From: Variovorax paradoxus
GTDB lineage: Bacteria > Pseudomonadota > Gammaproteobacteria > Burkholderiales > Burkholderiaceae_C
DNA length: 64,000 nucleotides
Reading direction: 5' to 3'
NCBI RefSeq assembly: GCF_030811855.1
Contig: NZ_JAUSRN010000002.1
Location: forward strand, 434,001-498,000
Every line of letters begins with the position of its first letter. The stretch's first letter is position 1. The notes under the pieces were generated by a model. That model did not search any database. It worked only from the letters and a program-made list of their open reading frames with translations, and was not told the DNA's origin. This document shows, piece after piece, positions 52,848-61,645 of the stretch. The position numbers and the translations under genes were made by a program.

Positions 52848-54074
52848 ATGAAACACCTGGACACGCTCGCAACTCGCAGTGCTGCGTTGATGATGGCCGC
52901 CACAGCCTTTTCCGCAAGTTGGGGTGTGACCATTCTAATTGAGGGAATTTCACTCTTTAGGACACTCGCGTTTGCGACGCTCGCCATCCTAATTTACGAT
53001 GCGCTGCGCAAGCGGCGAATGGCCAAACTTGAAAGTGTTGAGATTAGCATTGCACTGTTGTGGATTTGGTGCCTCCTCTCCCTCCTATGGTCGCTTGACT
53101 CAGCGCTCTCTTCAGCTCAGATATTTGGCACTTCGCTTCTTGCTTTTTTGGTATTCATAGCAACGCTGCGGCTATCTCTTTCGCCTAAATACTGGAAGTC
53201 TGTTGGCCTTTTCTACGTTCTTGGATGCGTGGTTGCAAGCCTAATAGTGCTCACGTCCGCAGTAAGCTTTGCGACAGGGGGACAAGGCGATGATCGAGCA
53301 ACTGTAGGAGAACTAAACGCTAACTACATCGCTTATGCAATCGCCACATCGATTGCAATGGCACTGACCCTCCACAACTATCAGCCGCAACGATGGTTCG
53401 TAAAATTGGCTACGGTGCTGTATGTCCCCTTAGCGATGTCGGCAATCTTATTAACCGGGTCGCGCGGCGCCATGATGGCTGGGGGAGCGTCGGTGTTACT
53501 CTATTTTCTGCTGTCCATCAAACGACAGTTCATTTCGTCAGTCGCTTCAATTGCCCTCGCTTTTGCCGGAATCTATTTCTTATTTGACTACCTCCCAGAT
53601 TCGGTGAGAGATCGGATGGAATTTTTTACCGAAGCCATTTTTCAATCTAGCGACGCAGTAGATCTTTCAGGCCGAGAATACGTCTGGCCCCTAGCAACAC
53701 AGCTATTCTTTGAGAATATGTTCTCGGGAATTGGATTTGGTGCATTTCGTGCTGCCAACGGTGATGGCATTTCTGTGCACAATGCAATTCTGACGATGGC
53801 CGCAGAGACGGGATTGCCGGGGGTTATTCTTTTCAGCTTCACAGTCCTTGCGGTTTTTTGGCGCACTATCTTCAAATCGGCGAACCCAGAGGTGCGCAAG
53901 GGCGGTTTCTTGCTATTGGTGACTTGGGTGCCGATTGCGATGACGGGTGTGTGGGAGGCTTCTGCCGTCGCGTGGATGGCATTTGGCTGGTACTTCGGCG
54001 CATCGAAGCATCCATATGAGCCGCCCGAGCAGCTGGACGGCAAGCGGCAAAGGCGTCTCAGGATTCAATGGTGA
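52848..54074 (+). CDS. O-antigen ligase / Wzy-like membrane protein
   Basis: 408 residues with about eleven membrane helices and the Wzy_C/O-antigen-ligase signature around LTGSRGAMMAGGASVLLYFL, preceded by a periplasmic loop with GELNANYIAYAIA. It is either the polymerase that joins repeat units or a ligase that attaches glycans; sequence alone does not decide. The gene is clearly AT-richer than most of the window, with many A/T-ending codons, suggesting horizontal acquisition as is common for such loci. Confidence 0.87.
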   Translation: MKHLDTLATRSAALMMAATAFSASWGVTILIEGISLFRTLAFATLAILIYDALRKRRMAKLESVEISIALLWIWCLLSLLWSLDSALSSAQIFGTSLLAFLVFIATLRLSLSPKYWKSVGLFYVLGCVVASLIVLTSAVSFATGGQGDDRATVGELNANYIAYAIATSIAMALTLHNYQPQRWFVKLATVLYVPLAMSAILLTGSRGAMMAGGASVLLYFLLSIKRQFISSVASIALAFAGIYFLFDYLPDSVRDRMEFFTEAIFQSSDAVDLSGREYVWPLATQLFFENMFSGIGFGAFRAANGDGISVHNAILTMAAETGLPGVILFSFTVLAVFWRTIFKSANPEVRKGGFLLLVTWVPIAMTGVWEASAVAWMAFGWYFGASKHPYEPPEQLDGKRQRRLRIQW

Positions 54075-54367
54075 CGATCAGGCCATCAGCCATCGCAGGT
54101 GTCGCCAGCGATTCTGAGCTGACCAAGACGGCCGCGTCGCGGCACCGATCTTCGTAGGGCGCACTTGGCGCGACGCTGAGTTTCGGCGGCCGTAGCCTTT
54201 CAAATCGACCACTCTCGATCATCCGCTCGAGCCGAGCCATCCGAAGGCCAGCGGGGCCGCTGGCGCTGAGGCTCAAGCATGGTCTTGAGGTTCAGCTTGC
54301 TAGGCGCCGAGCGAGAGGGCAATATGGCCTGCCGCATTGGATGCGGCTGTCGTAGTGAGTCTGCGGA
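54075..54367 (-). other. Intergenic remnant region between polysaccharide genes
   Basis: A 293-base gap between convergent genes with no promoter-like or strongly structured element. A 72-codon leftward frame (RMARLERMIESGRFERLRPP) reads like part of a protein but has no clear start signal and matches nothing I know. It may be debris from rearrangement of the polysaccharide locus. No gene is claimed. Confidence 0.4.
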
Positions 54368-55456
54368 CTACTTAGTCGCCCGTTGCCGAACCAAAACAGC
54401 CTCTGCCTTAGCTACGGGCTTCAAAGAGTGACGCTTGAGTCTCAAAGCAGGACGCTCTACTAGGAGCCACGACAGCGCAGCGATCGAGAACGTCAAGAAC
54501 AATGCTAGCGAAAGGCTGGGTACGGCTAGGACCAAGAGAAGATTGATCACCGGCATGTGCCAGACATAGGCGCCAAAGCTCAAGTCAAAACTGAGAGGAA
54601 GGAAAGGAGTCCCGAACGCGCACCATAGAACCACGGCCATATAAAGGGCGAAGTAGATCAGTCCTAGTCGATTCCCTGCTGATCCGAGGAATGGACCCGG
54701 TTCGACTAGCGTCAATGCGGCCAAAGGCAGGATGGCTAGAGGAAGAAATCTAATGCTGCGTTGTATCGTGGAAAAATGCTTCACTGCCAGTATCCCGGCG
54801 CCGAACATCCAACCCCAAGCGATAGGGGTCAGTGCGATGAAATCGTAAACCGTCTTGCCCCGATAAATTGCGTCTTGCCAGATCGTTGGCCCCAGCGCAT
54901 AAATGGCAAAGGAGACGCAGCTAAGAAGCAGCACGGCGTAGCGAAACCGCCGCTCTAACCATACGAGGGCCGGGACACAAAGATAGAAGAAAATCTCAGT
55001 GGTGAGCGTCCAGAGCGAGCCATTGATTACACCGACACCAATGTCTCGAAAATGCTCCGGGTTATACGCTTGGCCCAACGTCGTTTGCGCGAAGAACCAC
55101 GTCGCATAGGTTGAGAACTTGATCAAAAGATCAGACCAACCATGGGCGATCAGTGCGACCGCCGCTCCTCCTAGGGTAACGAAGACTAGACCAGGATAAA
55201 GCCGCAAAAATCGATTCAGAAAATACCGATGATCCGGCGTGTTCACGTAGGCTGCGTAGATCAAAAAGCCACTAACAAAGAAGAACGCAGGTACTCCAGG
55301 AAAATGCTGAATCAGCGCCAATCCAGGTCCAACCACACCCAGATGCTCTGCCGCATGGAGCAGCACAACCTGAACTGCGAAGGCAAGTCGCAGCCACTCG
55401 AGATTATTTTCCCGCGGGAAGAAAGTAGACAGCGTTGATGTCAGCGCTTTTGACAT
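54368..55456 (-). CDS. Acyltransferase-3 membrane protein
   Basis: 362 residues forming a ten-helix acyltransferase-3 domain without the SGNH part: NNLEWLRLAFAVQVVLLHAA (catalytic His), FFFVSGFLIYAAY, FLRLYPGLVFVTLGGAAVAL, WTLTTEIFFYLCVPALVWLE. It is expected to transfer an acyl group, often acetyl, to a surface sugar. It has the lower-GC composition of its neighbours and lies upstream of the dehydratase gene cluster's 3' end on the same strand. Confidence 0.88.
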   Translation of the reverse strand: MSKALTSTLSTFFPRENNLEWLRLAFAVQVVLLHAAEHLGVVGPGLALIQHFPGVPAFFFVSGFLIYAAYVNTPDHRYFLNRFLRLYPGLVFVTLGGAAVALIAHGWSDLLIKFSTYATWFFAQTTLGQAYNPEHFRDIGVGVINGSLWTLTTEIFFYLCVPALVWLERRFRYAVLLLSCVSFAIYALGPTIWQDAIYRGKTVYDFIALTPIAWGWMFGAGILAVKHFSTIQRSIRFLPLAILPLAALTLVEPGPFLGSAGNRLGLIYFALYMAVVLWCAFGTPFLPLSFDLSFGAYVWHMPVINLLLVLAVPSLSLALFLTFSIAALSWLLVERPALRLKRHSLKPVAKAEAVLVRQRATK

Positions 55457-55524
55457 TGGACGGGCGAGTTCAGGCGGCTCAGGGATTGATACTTACCGCG
55501 CCTTCTGGAACGAAAAATTGTTCG

Positions 55525-57519
55525 TCAGATCGGGGCGAGTGCTGAGGGCGAGACAGCAGCACCAGCAGTCGCGCCCTCTGGCGTGACTGATACCTGTGCC
55601 GGGAGTACCTCACTCTGGCGCTCACGCTCCAGGTGTACCCAGTCGACCACCTCCGCGTGCGGTCGATAGCCGCCCAGAAGCTGCTGCAGCTGGCGTTTGA
55701 TTGCAGGCACGTCGTTGCGCGCGAGCAGCGTGCGAAGCTCATCGATCTGTGCCGCCAGCTCTGCCCACGGCGGGCACGCTTCATGAGCTTTCATCACGCG
55801 CGGATGTGAAGTGGCCATGGCGTTGTCGCCAATCAGCAGTTCTTCATACAGCTTTTCGCCGGGACGCAAGCCGGTGATCAACAGCTCGATGTCACCTTCC
55901 GGGTTCCGAGCATCGCGCACCGTGCGCCCCGACAGCTCCACCAAACGACGCGCCAGGTCGATGATGCGAACCGGCGACCCCATCTCAAGCACAAACACAT
56001 CGCCGCCCTCGGCCATGGCGCCGGCCTGGATCACCAGTTGGGCCGCCTCGGGAATGGTCATGAAGTAACGCGTGATGTCTTCATGCGTGAGCGTGATGGG
56101 TCCGCCCGCTTCGATCTGCTGGCGAAACAGCGGCACCACTGAGCCGCTGGAGCCCAGCACATTGCCGAATCGCACCATCGAAAAGCAGGTGCGCGGCTTC
56201 TGCTGCGCCAGGCCCTGCAGCGTCATCTCAGCCAGGCGCTTGCTTGCCCCCATGATGTTGGTCGGTCGCACCGCCTTGTCGGTGCTAACCAGCACAAACT
56301 GGTCAATGCCGTTGTCCCGCGCCGCCAATGCCGTTGTAAGGGTACCCAGCGTGTTGTTGATCAAGCCTTCTACGGGGTTGTGCTCCACCAGCGGCACGTG
56401 CTTGTAGGCCGCGGCATGGTAGACGGTATGGGGCCGCCACACGCTCATGATCTGGCGCATGCGCGCGCCATCGCAAACCGATGCCAGCAGCGGCACCACG
56501 CTCAGCGCGGGGGCTTCTTGCTCCAGCTCGCGGTGAATGGCGTAGAGCGCGTACTCGCTCCATTCAACCAACAACAGCACCGAAGGTTTCAACTGTGCAA
56601 TCTGGCGGCACAGCTCGCTGCCAATGGAACCGCCCGCACCGGTCACCAGAACCACTTTGCCACGCACATGGCGATTCAGCAGATCGTCGACGGGAGCCAC
56701 CGGATCGCGGCCCAGTAGGTCTTCGATGTCGACTTCCATCAGGTCCTTGACCTGCACCCGGCCCTGCGCCAGATCGGCCATGCCAGGAAGCGTGCGCACG
56801 CGCAGATGCAACGACAAGAGCTCGTTCAGAATTTGCGCCCTGCGGCCATAGGAAACCGACGGCAGCGCCAGCAGCACGTCGGTAATGCCCTCAGCGGCGG
56901 CATGGGCCGCGAGCCAGGACGGCGGATCAATGGGCAGTTCGTTGAGCGTACTGCCCTGCAGCTGCACTGAATCGTCGACGAATCTCCGCACCACCATTTC
57001 CGGGCTGTGCGCGAGTGCCGCGGCCAACTGCCGGCCGGCCTCGCCGGCACCGTAGATCACCACCTGCGGCAGCGCCTTGCCACGCAGCACCTGCGTGTAC
57101 AAGCCGCCCAACCAATAGCGCGCCACGACGCGCGAAGCGCCCACGGTAAACAACAGCAGCGCAGGCACCAAGAGCCCCACCGTGCGCGGAATTCCCTCGA
57201 CGCCGAATGCGGTGAATATGAGGACATAGCCGACGCTGAACAGGGAGCAGGCATGCACGACAGCCATCAGCGCCGCGCTGCCGGCGTAGCGGAAGATTGC
57301 ACGGTACAGGCCCGAGACCACAAAAAGCGGCAGCGCCAGCATAATTGCACCGGCAACCGCCAGCCAATGCACGCCCGTCAGTTCTATCCACCGCTCGTAG
57401 CGCAAACTGAATGCCAGCCACACGCACAGCACGCACAGTCCGGCATCCACCAACAAGGCCAACACCCGCTTTACGGGGCGCGGCAGCGCCAACATAGGCT
57501 GAGCCATACGATCGATCAT
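55525..57519 (-). CDS. pglF: Membrane-bound UDP-GlcNAc 4,6-dehydratase (PglF/WbpM/CapD type)
   Basis: 664 residues: four N-terminal membrane helices (~15-130), a CoA-binding-like Rossmann domain (VVIYGAGEAGRQLAAAL), then the catalytic SDR domain with VLVTGAGGSIGSELCRQI (~290) and the Met-for-Tyr active-site motif TDKAVRPTNIMGASKR (~415), typical of the PglF/FlaA1 class. It would convert UDP-GlcNAc to the UDP-4-keto-6-deoxy sugar. Aminotransferase, acetyltransferase and phosphoglycosyltransferase genes follow upstream in the same direction, matching the UDP-N,N'-diacetylbacillosamine route. The C-terminal ~30 residues are a Ser/Ala-rich extension. Confidence 0.9.
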   Translation of the reverse strand: MIDRMAQPMLALPRPVKRVLALLVDAGLCVLCVWLAFSLRYERWIELTGVHWLAVAGAIMLALPLFVVSGLYRAIFRYAGSAALMAVVHACSLFSVGYVLIFTAFGVEGIPRTVGLLVPALLLFTVGASRVVARYWLGGLYTQVLRGKALPQVVIYGAGEAGRQLAAALAHSPEMVVRRFVDDSVQLQGSTLNELPIDPPSWLAAHAAAEGITDVLLALPSVSYGRRAQILNELLSLHLRVRTLPGMADLAQGRVQVKDLMEVDIEDLLGRDPVAPVDDLLNRHVRGKVVLVTGAGGSIGSELCRQIAQLKPSVLLLVEWSEYALYAIHRELEQEAPALSVVPLLASVCDGARMRQIMSVWRPHTVYHAAAYKHVPLVEHNPVEGLINNTLGTLTTALAARDNGIDQFVLVSTDKAVRPTNIMGASKRLAEMTLQGLAQQKPRTCFSMVRFGNVLGSSGSVVPLFRQQIEAGGPITLTHEDITRYFMTIPEAAQLVIQAGAMAEGGDVFVLEMGSPVRIIDLARRLVELSGRTVRDARNPEGDIELLITGLRPGEKLYEELLIGDNAMATSHPRVMKAHEACPPWAELAAQIDELRTLLARNDVPAIKRQLQQLLGGYRPHAEVVDWVHLERERQSEVLPAQVSVTPEGATAGAAVSPSALAPI

Positions 57520-57567
57520 GCGAACCTCCTGGAGAAGTTTTTACCAACCCGGCATGCTGTGAATCCA

Positions 57568-57957
57568 TCATTGCGCCCCCTGCCCGGCGGGGCGCAGGCG
57601 TTCCAGCAAGAACGCCAAGCCGGCGCCAATCAGCAACCCCACCCAATCGGCCAGCAGATCGACAGCCTCGGCACTGCGATCGGGCGTGAACGATTGCAGC
57701 AGTTCGATAAGGCCGCCATAGGCCAGCAACGCGGTCAGGACGACGGCTGTACGCCCCGGCCAGGCCCATTGGCCCAGCAGCCCCAGCACCACAAAACCCA
57801 AGGCATGGTTGGCCTTGTCCCAGCCGGTGGTGGGCAAGGCTAGCGAGGACGGCGCCAGGCTCAACACCAGCAGCACGAACATGGCCAGCGCCAGCAGCCA
57901 GCTCCAGACCCGGGCTCCTGGCTTAGGCAACCAGCTTCGCGCAGTGTGCAAGCTCAT
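57568..57957 (-). CDS. VanZ-family membrane protein
   Basis: 129 residues, four helices, with the VanZ pattern of a conserved lysine-containing turn and acidic loop: WDKANHALGFVVLGLLGQWA, TAVVLTALLAYGGLIELLQS, RSAEAVDLLADWVGLLIGAG. VanZ-like proteins recur in exopolysaccharide and cell-envelope loci, but their function is unclear. The start overlaps the aminotransferase gene end by four bases (ATGA on the minus strand), so they are coupled. Confidence 0.85.
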   Translation of the reverse strand: MSLHTARSWLPKPGARVWSWLLALAMFVLLVLSLAPSSLALPTTGWDKANHALGFVVLGLLGQWAWPGRTAVVLTALLAYGGLIELLQSFTPDRSAEAVDLLADWVGLLIGAGLAFLLERLRPAGQGAQ

Positions 57958-59138
57958 GCGGCGCTCGCTTCTTTCAATACCCGCTTGACGGCCACACAGC
58001 TGGCCTCCATTTCAGCAGCCGTCAGCGTGGGATGCACCAGGAACATGAGGCTGGTTTCCCCCAGGGCACGCGCCACCGGCAGGCGGTCGGCCGGCCGCCA
58101 ACCGGTGCCGTCGAAAGCCTTCTCAAGGTAGACCTCCGAGCAAGAGCCTTGGTAGCAGGGCACGCCCTGGGCCTGGATGGCATTCACGATGTGGTCGCGG
58201 TTCCATCCGGGTGCCAGTCGATCGGGCTGGACATAAACATAGCACTTGTAGTGCGCATGCACGCTGACCTCGGGCAGCTCTGGCACGCGCACTGCTGCAT
58301 AGGGGCGGCAGGCCGCCCACAGCGCTTCTGCATGGCGGGTGCGTTGCACCGTCCACTCGGTCATGCGGCGCAACTGAATGCGACCGATCACCGCCTGCAT
58401 CTCGAGCATGCGCCAGTTGGTGCCAAAGCTTTCGTGCAACCAACGGAAGCCCAGTGGGTGCTCGCGGTTGAACACCGCCTCGTGGCTTTTGCCGTGGTCC
58501 TTGTATTCCCACATGGCGCGCCATAGCGATTCGTCGTTAGTGGTGACCATTCCGCCCTCGCCACCCGTGGTCATGATCTTGTCCTGGCAGAAAGACCAGG
58601 CCCCAATATGCCCAATGGAGCCAACCGGGCGCCCGTTGTAGTACGCGCCATGCGCCTGGGCGCAGTCTTCGATAACCTTGAGGTCATGCTCTTCGGCCAG
58701 CGCCATGATCGGATCCATGTCGCAGGGCCAACCGGCCAAGTGCACGCAGATGACCGCGCGCGTGCGCGGCGTGAGAACCTGTGCAATAGTTTGCGCCGAG
58801 AGGTTGCCGCTGTCGGCATCTACATCCGCAAACACCGGCGTGGCACCCGCATTGACTACGCACGACACGCTGGCCATGAAGGTGCGCGGCGTCACCACCA
58901 CTTCGTCGCCCGGGCCGATGCCCAGCGCCTTTAGCGCCACGTCGAGCGCCAGCGTGCCATTGGCCAGCGCCACCGCATGCGCAGTGCCCGACCACGAGGC
59001 GAACTCTTTTTCAAACTCGCGACATTCCTGCCCGGTCCAATAGTTAACCTTGTTGGAGAGCAGCACGCGCTGCACCGCTTCTGCCTCTTCGGCGGTGAAG
59101 CTGGGCCAGGGAGAAAACGAGGTATTCAGCACAATCAA
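57954..59138 (-). CDS. DegT/DnrJ/EryC1/StrS sugar aminotransferase (PglE-like)
   Basis: 394 residues of the PLP-dependent sugar aminotransferase family. The PLP lysine is in WSFCQDKIMTTGGEGGMVTT; family motifs are VALANGTLALDVALKALGIG, CVHLAGWPCDMDPIMALAEE and VIEDCAQAHGAYYNGR. It would add an amino group from Glu to the 4-keto sugar made by the dehydratase. It overlaps the acetyltransferase gene by ATGA, consistent with a dehydratase-aminotransferase-acetyltransferase set. Confidence 0.9.
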   Translation of the reverse strand: MIVLNTSFSPWPSFTAEEAEAVQRVLLSNKVNYWTGQECREFEKEFASWSGTAHAVALANGTLALDVALKALGIGPGDEVVVTPRTFMASVSCVVNAGATPVFADVDADSGNLSAQTIAQVLTPRTRAVICVHLAGWPCDMDPIMALAEEHDLKVIEDCAQAHGAYYNGRPVGSIGHIGAWSFCQDKIMTTGGEGGMVTTNDESLWRAMWEYKDHGKSHEAVFNREHPLGFRWLHESFGTNWRMLEMQAVIGRIQLRRMTEWTVQRTRHAEALWAACRPYAAVRVPELPEVSVHAHYKCYVYVQPDRLAPGWNRDHIVNAIQAQGVPCYQGSCSEVYLEKAFDGTGWRPADRLPVARALGETSLMFLVHPTLTAAEMEASCVAVKRVLKEASAA

Positions 59139-59797
59139 CCTTTGGAAGAAAACAGGCGAGCCGGATTGCCCACCACCGTGGCGCCAGCCGGCACATCGCG
59201 CGTGACCACGGCGCCCATGCCGACTACGGCACCGCGCCCGATGACAAGAGGCTTTCCGGGCTGGCCCTGTTTGATAACGGCACCCGAGCCGATGTAGGCG
59301 TGGTCTTCAATGACCACATTGCCGTTGCACTTAACGCCCGGCGCAAAAGTGACGAAATCGCCGATCACGCAGTCGTGCTCCACATAGCTGTAGAGGTTGG
59401 CGTGAAAATGCCGGCCGATGCGAATGTTGGAAGTGATGGTGACGAAGGGGCTGAGAGCCGCGCCCTCGCCCAGCGTCACGTCATCCATGCACACCACGTT
59501 GTCCGCGCTCACCGTCCAGGGACGCACGCCATCTGCCATGCAACGCACGGCCAACTGCTCGCGCATCTTGCTGTTTGCAATGGCCAGGACGGCGTAACGC
59601 TCGCTCGCCTCTTCTTGCAGGAATTCCGTGTAGCCCAGCACTCGCTGGCCGTTGACCACTGCTGCCACGGGAGCGTCGTCTATGAAAACAAGCCGAGCGT
59701 CTGCGATGCCCTGCCGCGCCAGCTGCGCGCGCGCCAGCGGCATCACGCCCCGGCCACAGCCGCTGGCGCCATAAACGGCGAACAAAGGCTGCGTCAC
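59135..59797 (-). CDS. pglD: PglD/NeuD-type sugar O/N-acyltransferase
   Basis: 220 residues: an N-terminal Rossmann-like PglD domain (VYGASGCGRGVMPLARAQLA) and a left-handed beta-helix of hexapeptide repeats (HANLYSYVEHDCVIGDFV, IEDHAYIGSGAVIKQGQ, AVVGMGAVVTRDVPAG). The His in VEHDCVIG fits the catalytic base of PglD. Acetyl-CoA-dependent N-acetylation of the 4-amino sugar would complete UDP-diacetylbacillosamine. Both ends overlap neighbours by ATGA. Confidence 0.88.
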   Translation of the reverse strand: MTQPLFAVYGASGCGRGVMPLARAQLARQGIADARLVFIDDAPVAAVVNGQRVLGYTEFLQEEASERYAVLAIANSKMREQLAVRCMADGVRPWTVSADNVVCMDDVTLGEGAALSPFVTITSNIRIGRHFHANLYSYVEHDCVIGDFVTFAPGVKCNGNVVIEDHAYIGSGAVIKQGQPGKPLVIGRGAVVGMGAVVTRDVPAGATVVGNPARLFSSKG

Positions 59798-61641
59798 GAC
59801 TCACCTCCGGGCGAGGCGGTAGCAGAGCCGGTAAAGCGCGGCATGGTCGCCTCGCCTGCCGCGGAGATTCCATCGCGCACCAGCACCTTGCGCACAGTGA
59901 GCCAAAGGATATTGAAGTCGAGCCACAGCGTGCGGTTGTCTACGTACCAGACGTCGAGTTTGAATTTTTCTTCCCAGCTAAGGGTGTTGCGGCCATTGAC
60001 CTGCGCCCAACCGGTAATGCCGGGGCGCACGTTGTGACGCCGCGCTTGCTCCGCCGAGTACAGCGGCATGTACTCAGTCAACAAGGGGCGAGGTCCCACC
60101 AGGCTCATTTCGCCTTTGAGGACGTTCCAGAGTTCGGGGAGCTCGTCGAGGCTGCTCGAACGCATGAAGCGGCCGAATGGCGTGAGCCGCTCGGCATCAG
60201 GCAGCAACTGCCCGCTGGTGTCGCGCGCGTCGGTCATGGTGCGGAACTTGACCATCTCGAAAGGCCGCCCTCCAAGACCCGGCCGAACCTGACGGAAGAA
60301 AACCGGCTTGCCTAGCCTGCGACTCACCTGCCACGTCAAGATTGCAAGGGGGATGGAAAACAGCAGCAATGCCACCGCGGCCAAGAAGACATCAAACGCT
60401 CGCTTCATATCGAATCTTCTGCTCGCGCCCAGCTGCCTGAAAAGCGCTCCGAACCTCTCAACGCCGATCTGCAGCGACAGGTACTCGCGATAGTGACGCT
60501 GTGCCTTCGCTCCCATTTCTCCCAGCGCATCCGGCGCCATTGCTGCCAGTGCTTCGGCGGAGGCCGCCAACAACTGCGGGTCTTCAGACGCAGCAATGAC
60601 CCCAGCGCCGGACTCTCTGACCAGATTGGCAGCATCGCCATCTACTGCCATGAGCAACGGCTTGCCGGCGGCCATGTAAGCCTGCGTCTTGGAGGGAATG
60701 GTGATCTCGAACAACGGGTCTTTACGCAGATGCACCAGCAATGCATCTGACGCATTCAGCAAAGTGCCAACTTCAGCCATTGGCACAGCCGGCAAGAAAA
60801 CCACATTGCTCAGGCGCAGTTGTGCGGCCCGCTCGACAAGGTGACCTACTTCCACGCCGCCGCCCAACAACACAAAGCAGACGCGCGACTCGCGTTGCTG
60901 CAGCAGCACGGCCGCACTCAGTACCGCATCGAGCGCCTGTGCCTTGCCCATGTTCCCGGCAAACAGGATGCGGAACTTCTCGGCCGCTGGAAACGCTTCC
61001 GGCAATTTGCCTTGCGGCGCCGTCAGCGAAGCCTCATCGGCCCAGTTGTAGATCACGTCTATCTTTGCTTCAGGAACACCGCGCTGCACCAGCAGCTTCT
61101 TGAAGCCGGGCGAGAGCACGGCAATGTGATCCACATGCTTGTAGACCCATTGGCAGACCGATGCGACGATGCCCAATGCCCGCTCGTTGTTGAGCATGCC
61201 GGTTGCGCGCAAGGTGTCGGGCCACATGTCCTGGATGTCATAGACGACCGGAATCCGGCGGAGAAGGCGGATCAACCCAGCCGCCACGCCCACAGTCAGT
61301 GGCGGGTGGTAGGCATACATGACCGCAGGGCGCTTGGCGAAGAGCAAACCATAGATGAACGCAGACGCCGCAAAGCTCGCGTAGTTCAACACCCGTTTGA
61401 TGGCGGATTGGCCGTGGTCGGGGTATAGCGGCAAGCGAGTGACATGGACGCCATCGATCACTTCGCGCTGCAGCCACTTGATGCGGTACCCGGGATAGAC
61501 CTTTCCACCCGGGTAGTTTGGAAAGCCAGTGACGACCTCTACCTCGAAGCCTTGCCGCACGAGCTCACGCGCGAACACAATGCCCTTGAAGGTCGGCTCG
61601 GGATCGAACCATTGCGTCAGCAGCAATACACGCGTGGCCAT
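59794..61641 (-). CDS. GT4 glycosyltransferase fused to PglC-type phosphoglycosyltransferase
   Basis: 615 residues in two enzyme units. Residues ~1-400 are a GT4 (GT-B) glycosyltransferase of the WbuB type (YAYHPPLTVGVAAGLIRLLR; VYDIQDMWPDTLRATGML; LRKDPLFEITIPSKTQAYMA). From ~405 a membrane re-entrant helix (FDMKRAFDVFLAAVALLLFS) starts a monotopic bacterial sugar transferase. It has RQVRPGLGGRPFEMVKFRTM, RSSSLDELPELWNVLKGEMS (catalytic Asp-Glu) and VGPRPLLTEYMPLYS. The second unit would load the first sugar phosphate onto undecaprenyl phosphate and the first would add the next sugar. In most bacteria the two are separate genes. Confidence 0.92.
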   Translation of the reverse strand: MATRVLLLTQWFDPEPTFKGIVFARELVRQGFEVEVVTGFPNYPGGKVYPGYRIKWLQREVIDGVHVTRLPLYPDHGQSAIKRVLNYASFAASAFIYGLLFAKRPAVMYAYHPPLTVGVAAGLIRLLRRIPVVYDIQDMWPDTLRATGMLNNERALGIVASVCQWVYKHVDHIAVLSPGFKKLLVQRGVPEAKIDVIYNWADEASLTAPQGKLPEAFPAAEKFRILFAGNMGKAQALDAVLSAAVLLQQRESRVCFVLLGGGVEVGHLVERAAQLRLSNVVFLPAVPMAEVGTLLNASDALLVHLRKDPLFEITIPSKTQAYMAAGKPLLMAVDGDAANLVRESGAGVIAASEDPQLLAASAEALAAMAPDALGEMGAKAQRHYREYLSLQIGVERFGALFRQLGASRRFDMKRAFDVFLAAVALLLFSIPLAILTWQVSRRLGKPVFFRQVRPGLGGRPFEMVKFRTMTDARDTSGQLLPDAERLTPFGRFMRSSSLDELPELWNVLKGEMSLVGPRPLLTEYMPLYSAEQARRHNVRPGITGWAQVNGRNTLSWEEKFKLDVWYVDNRTLWLDFNILWLTVRKVLVRDGISAAGEATMPRFTGSATASPGGES

Positions 61642-61645
61642 GGGA

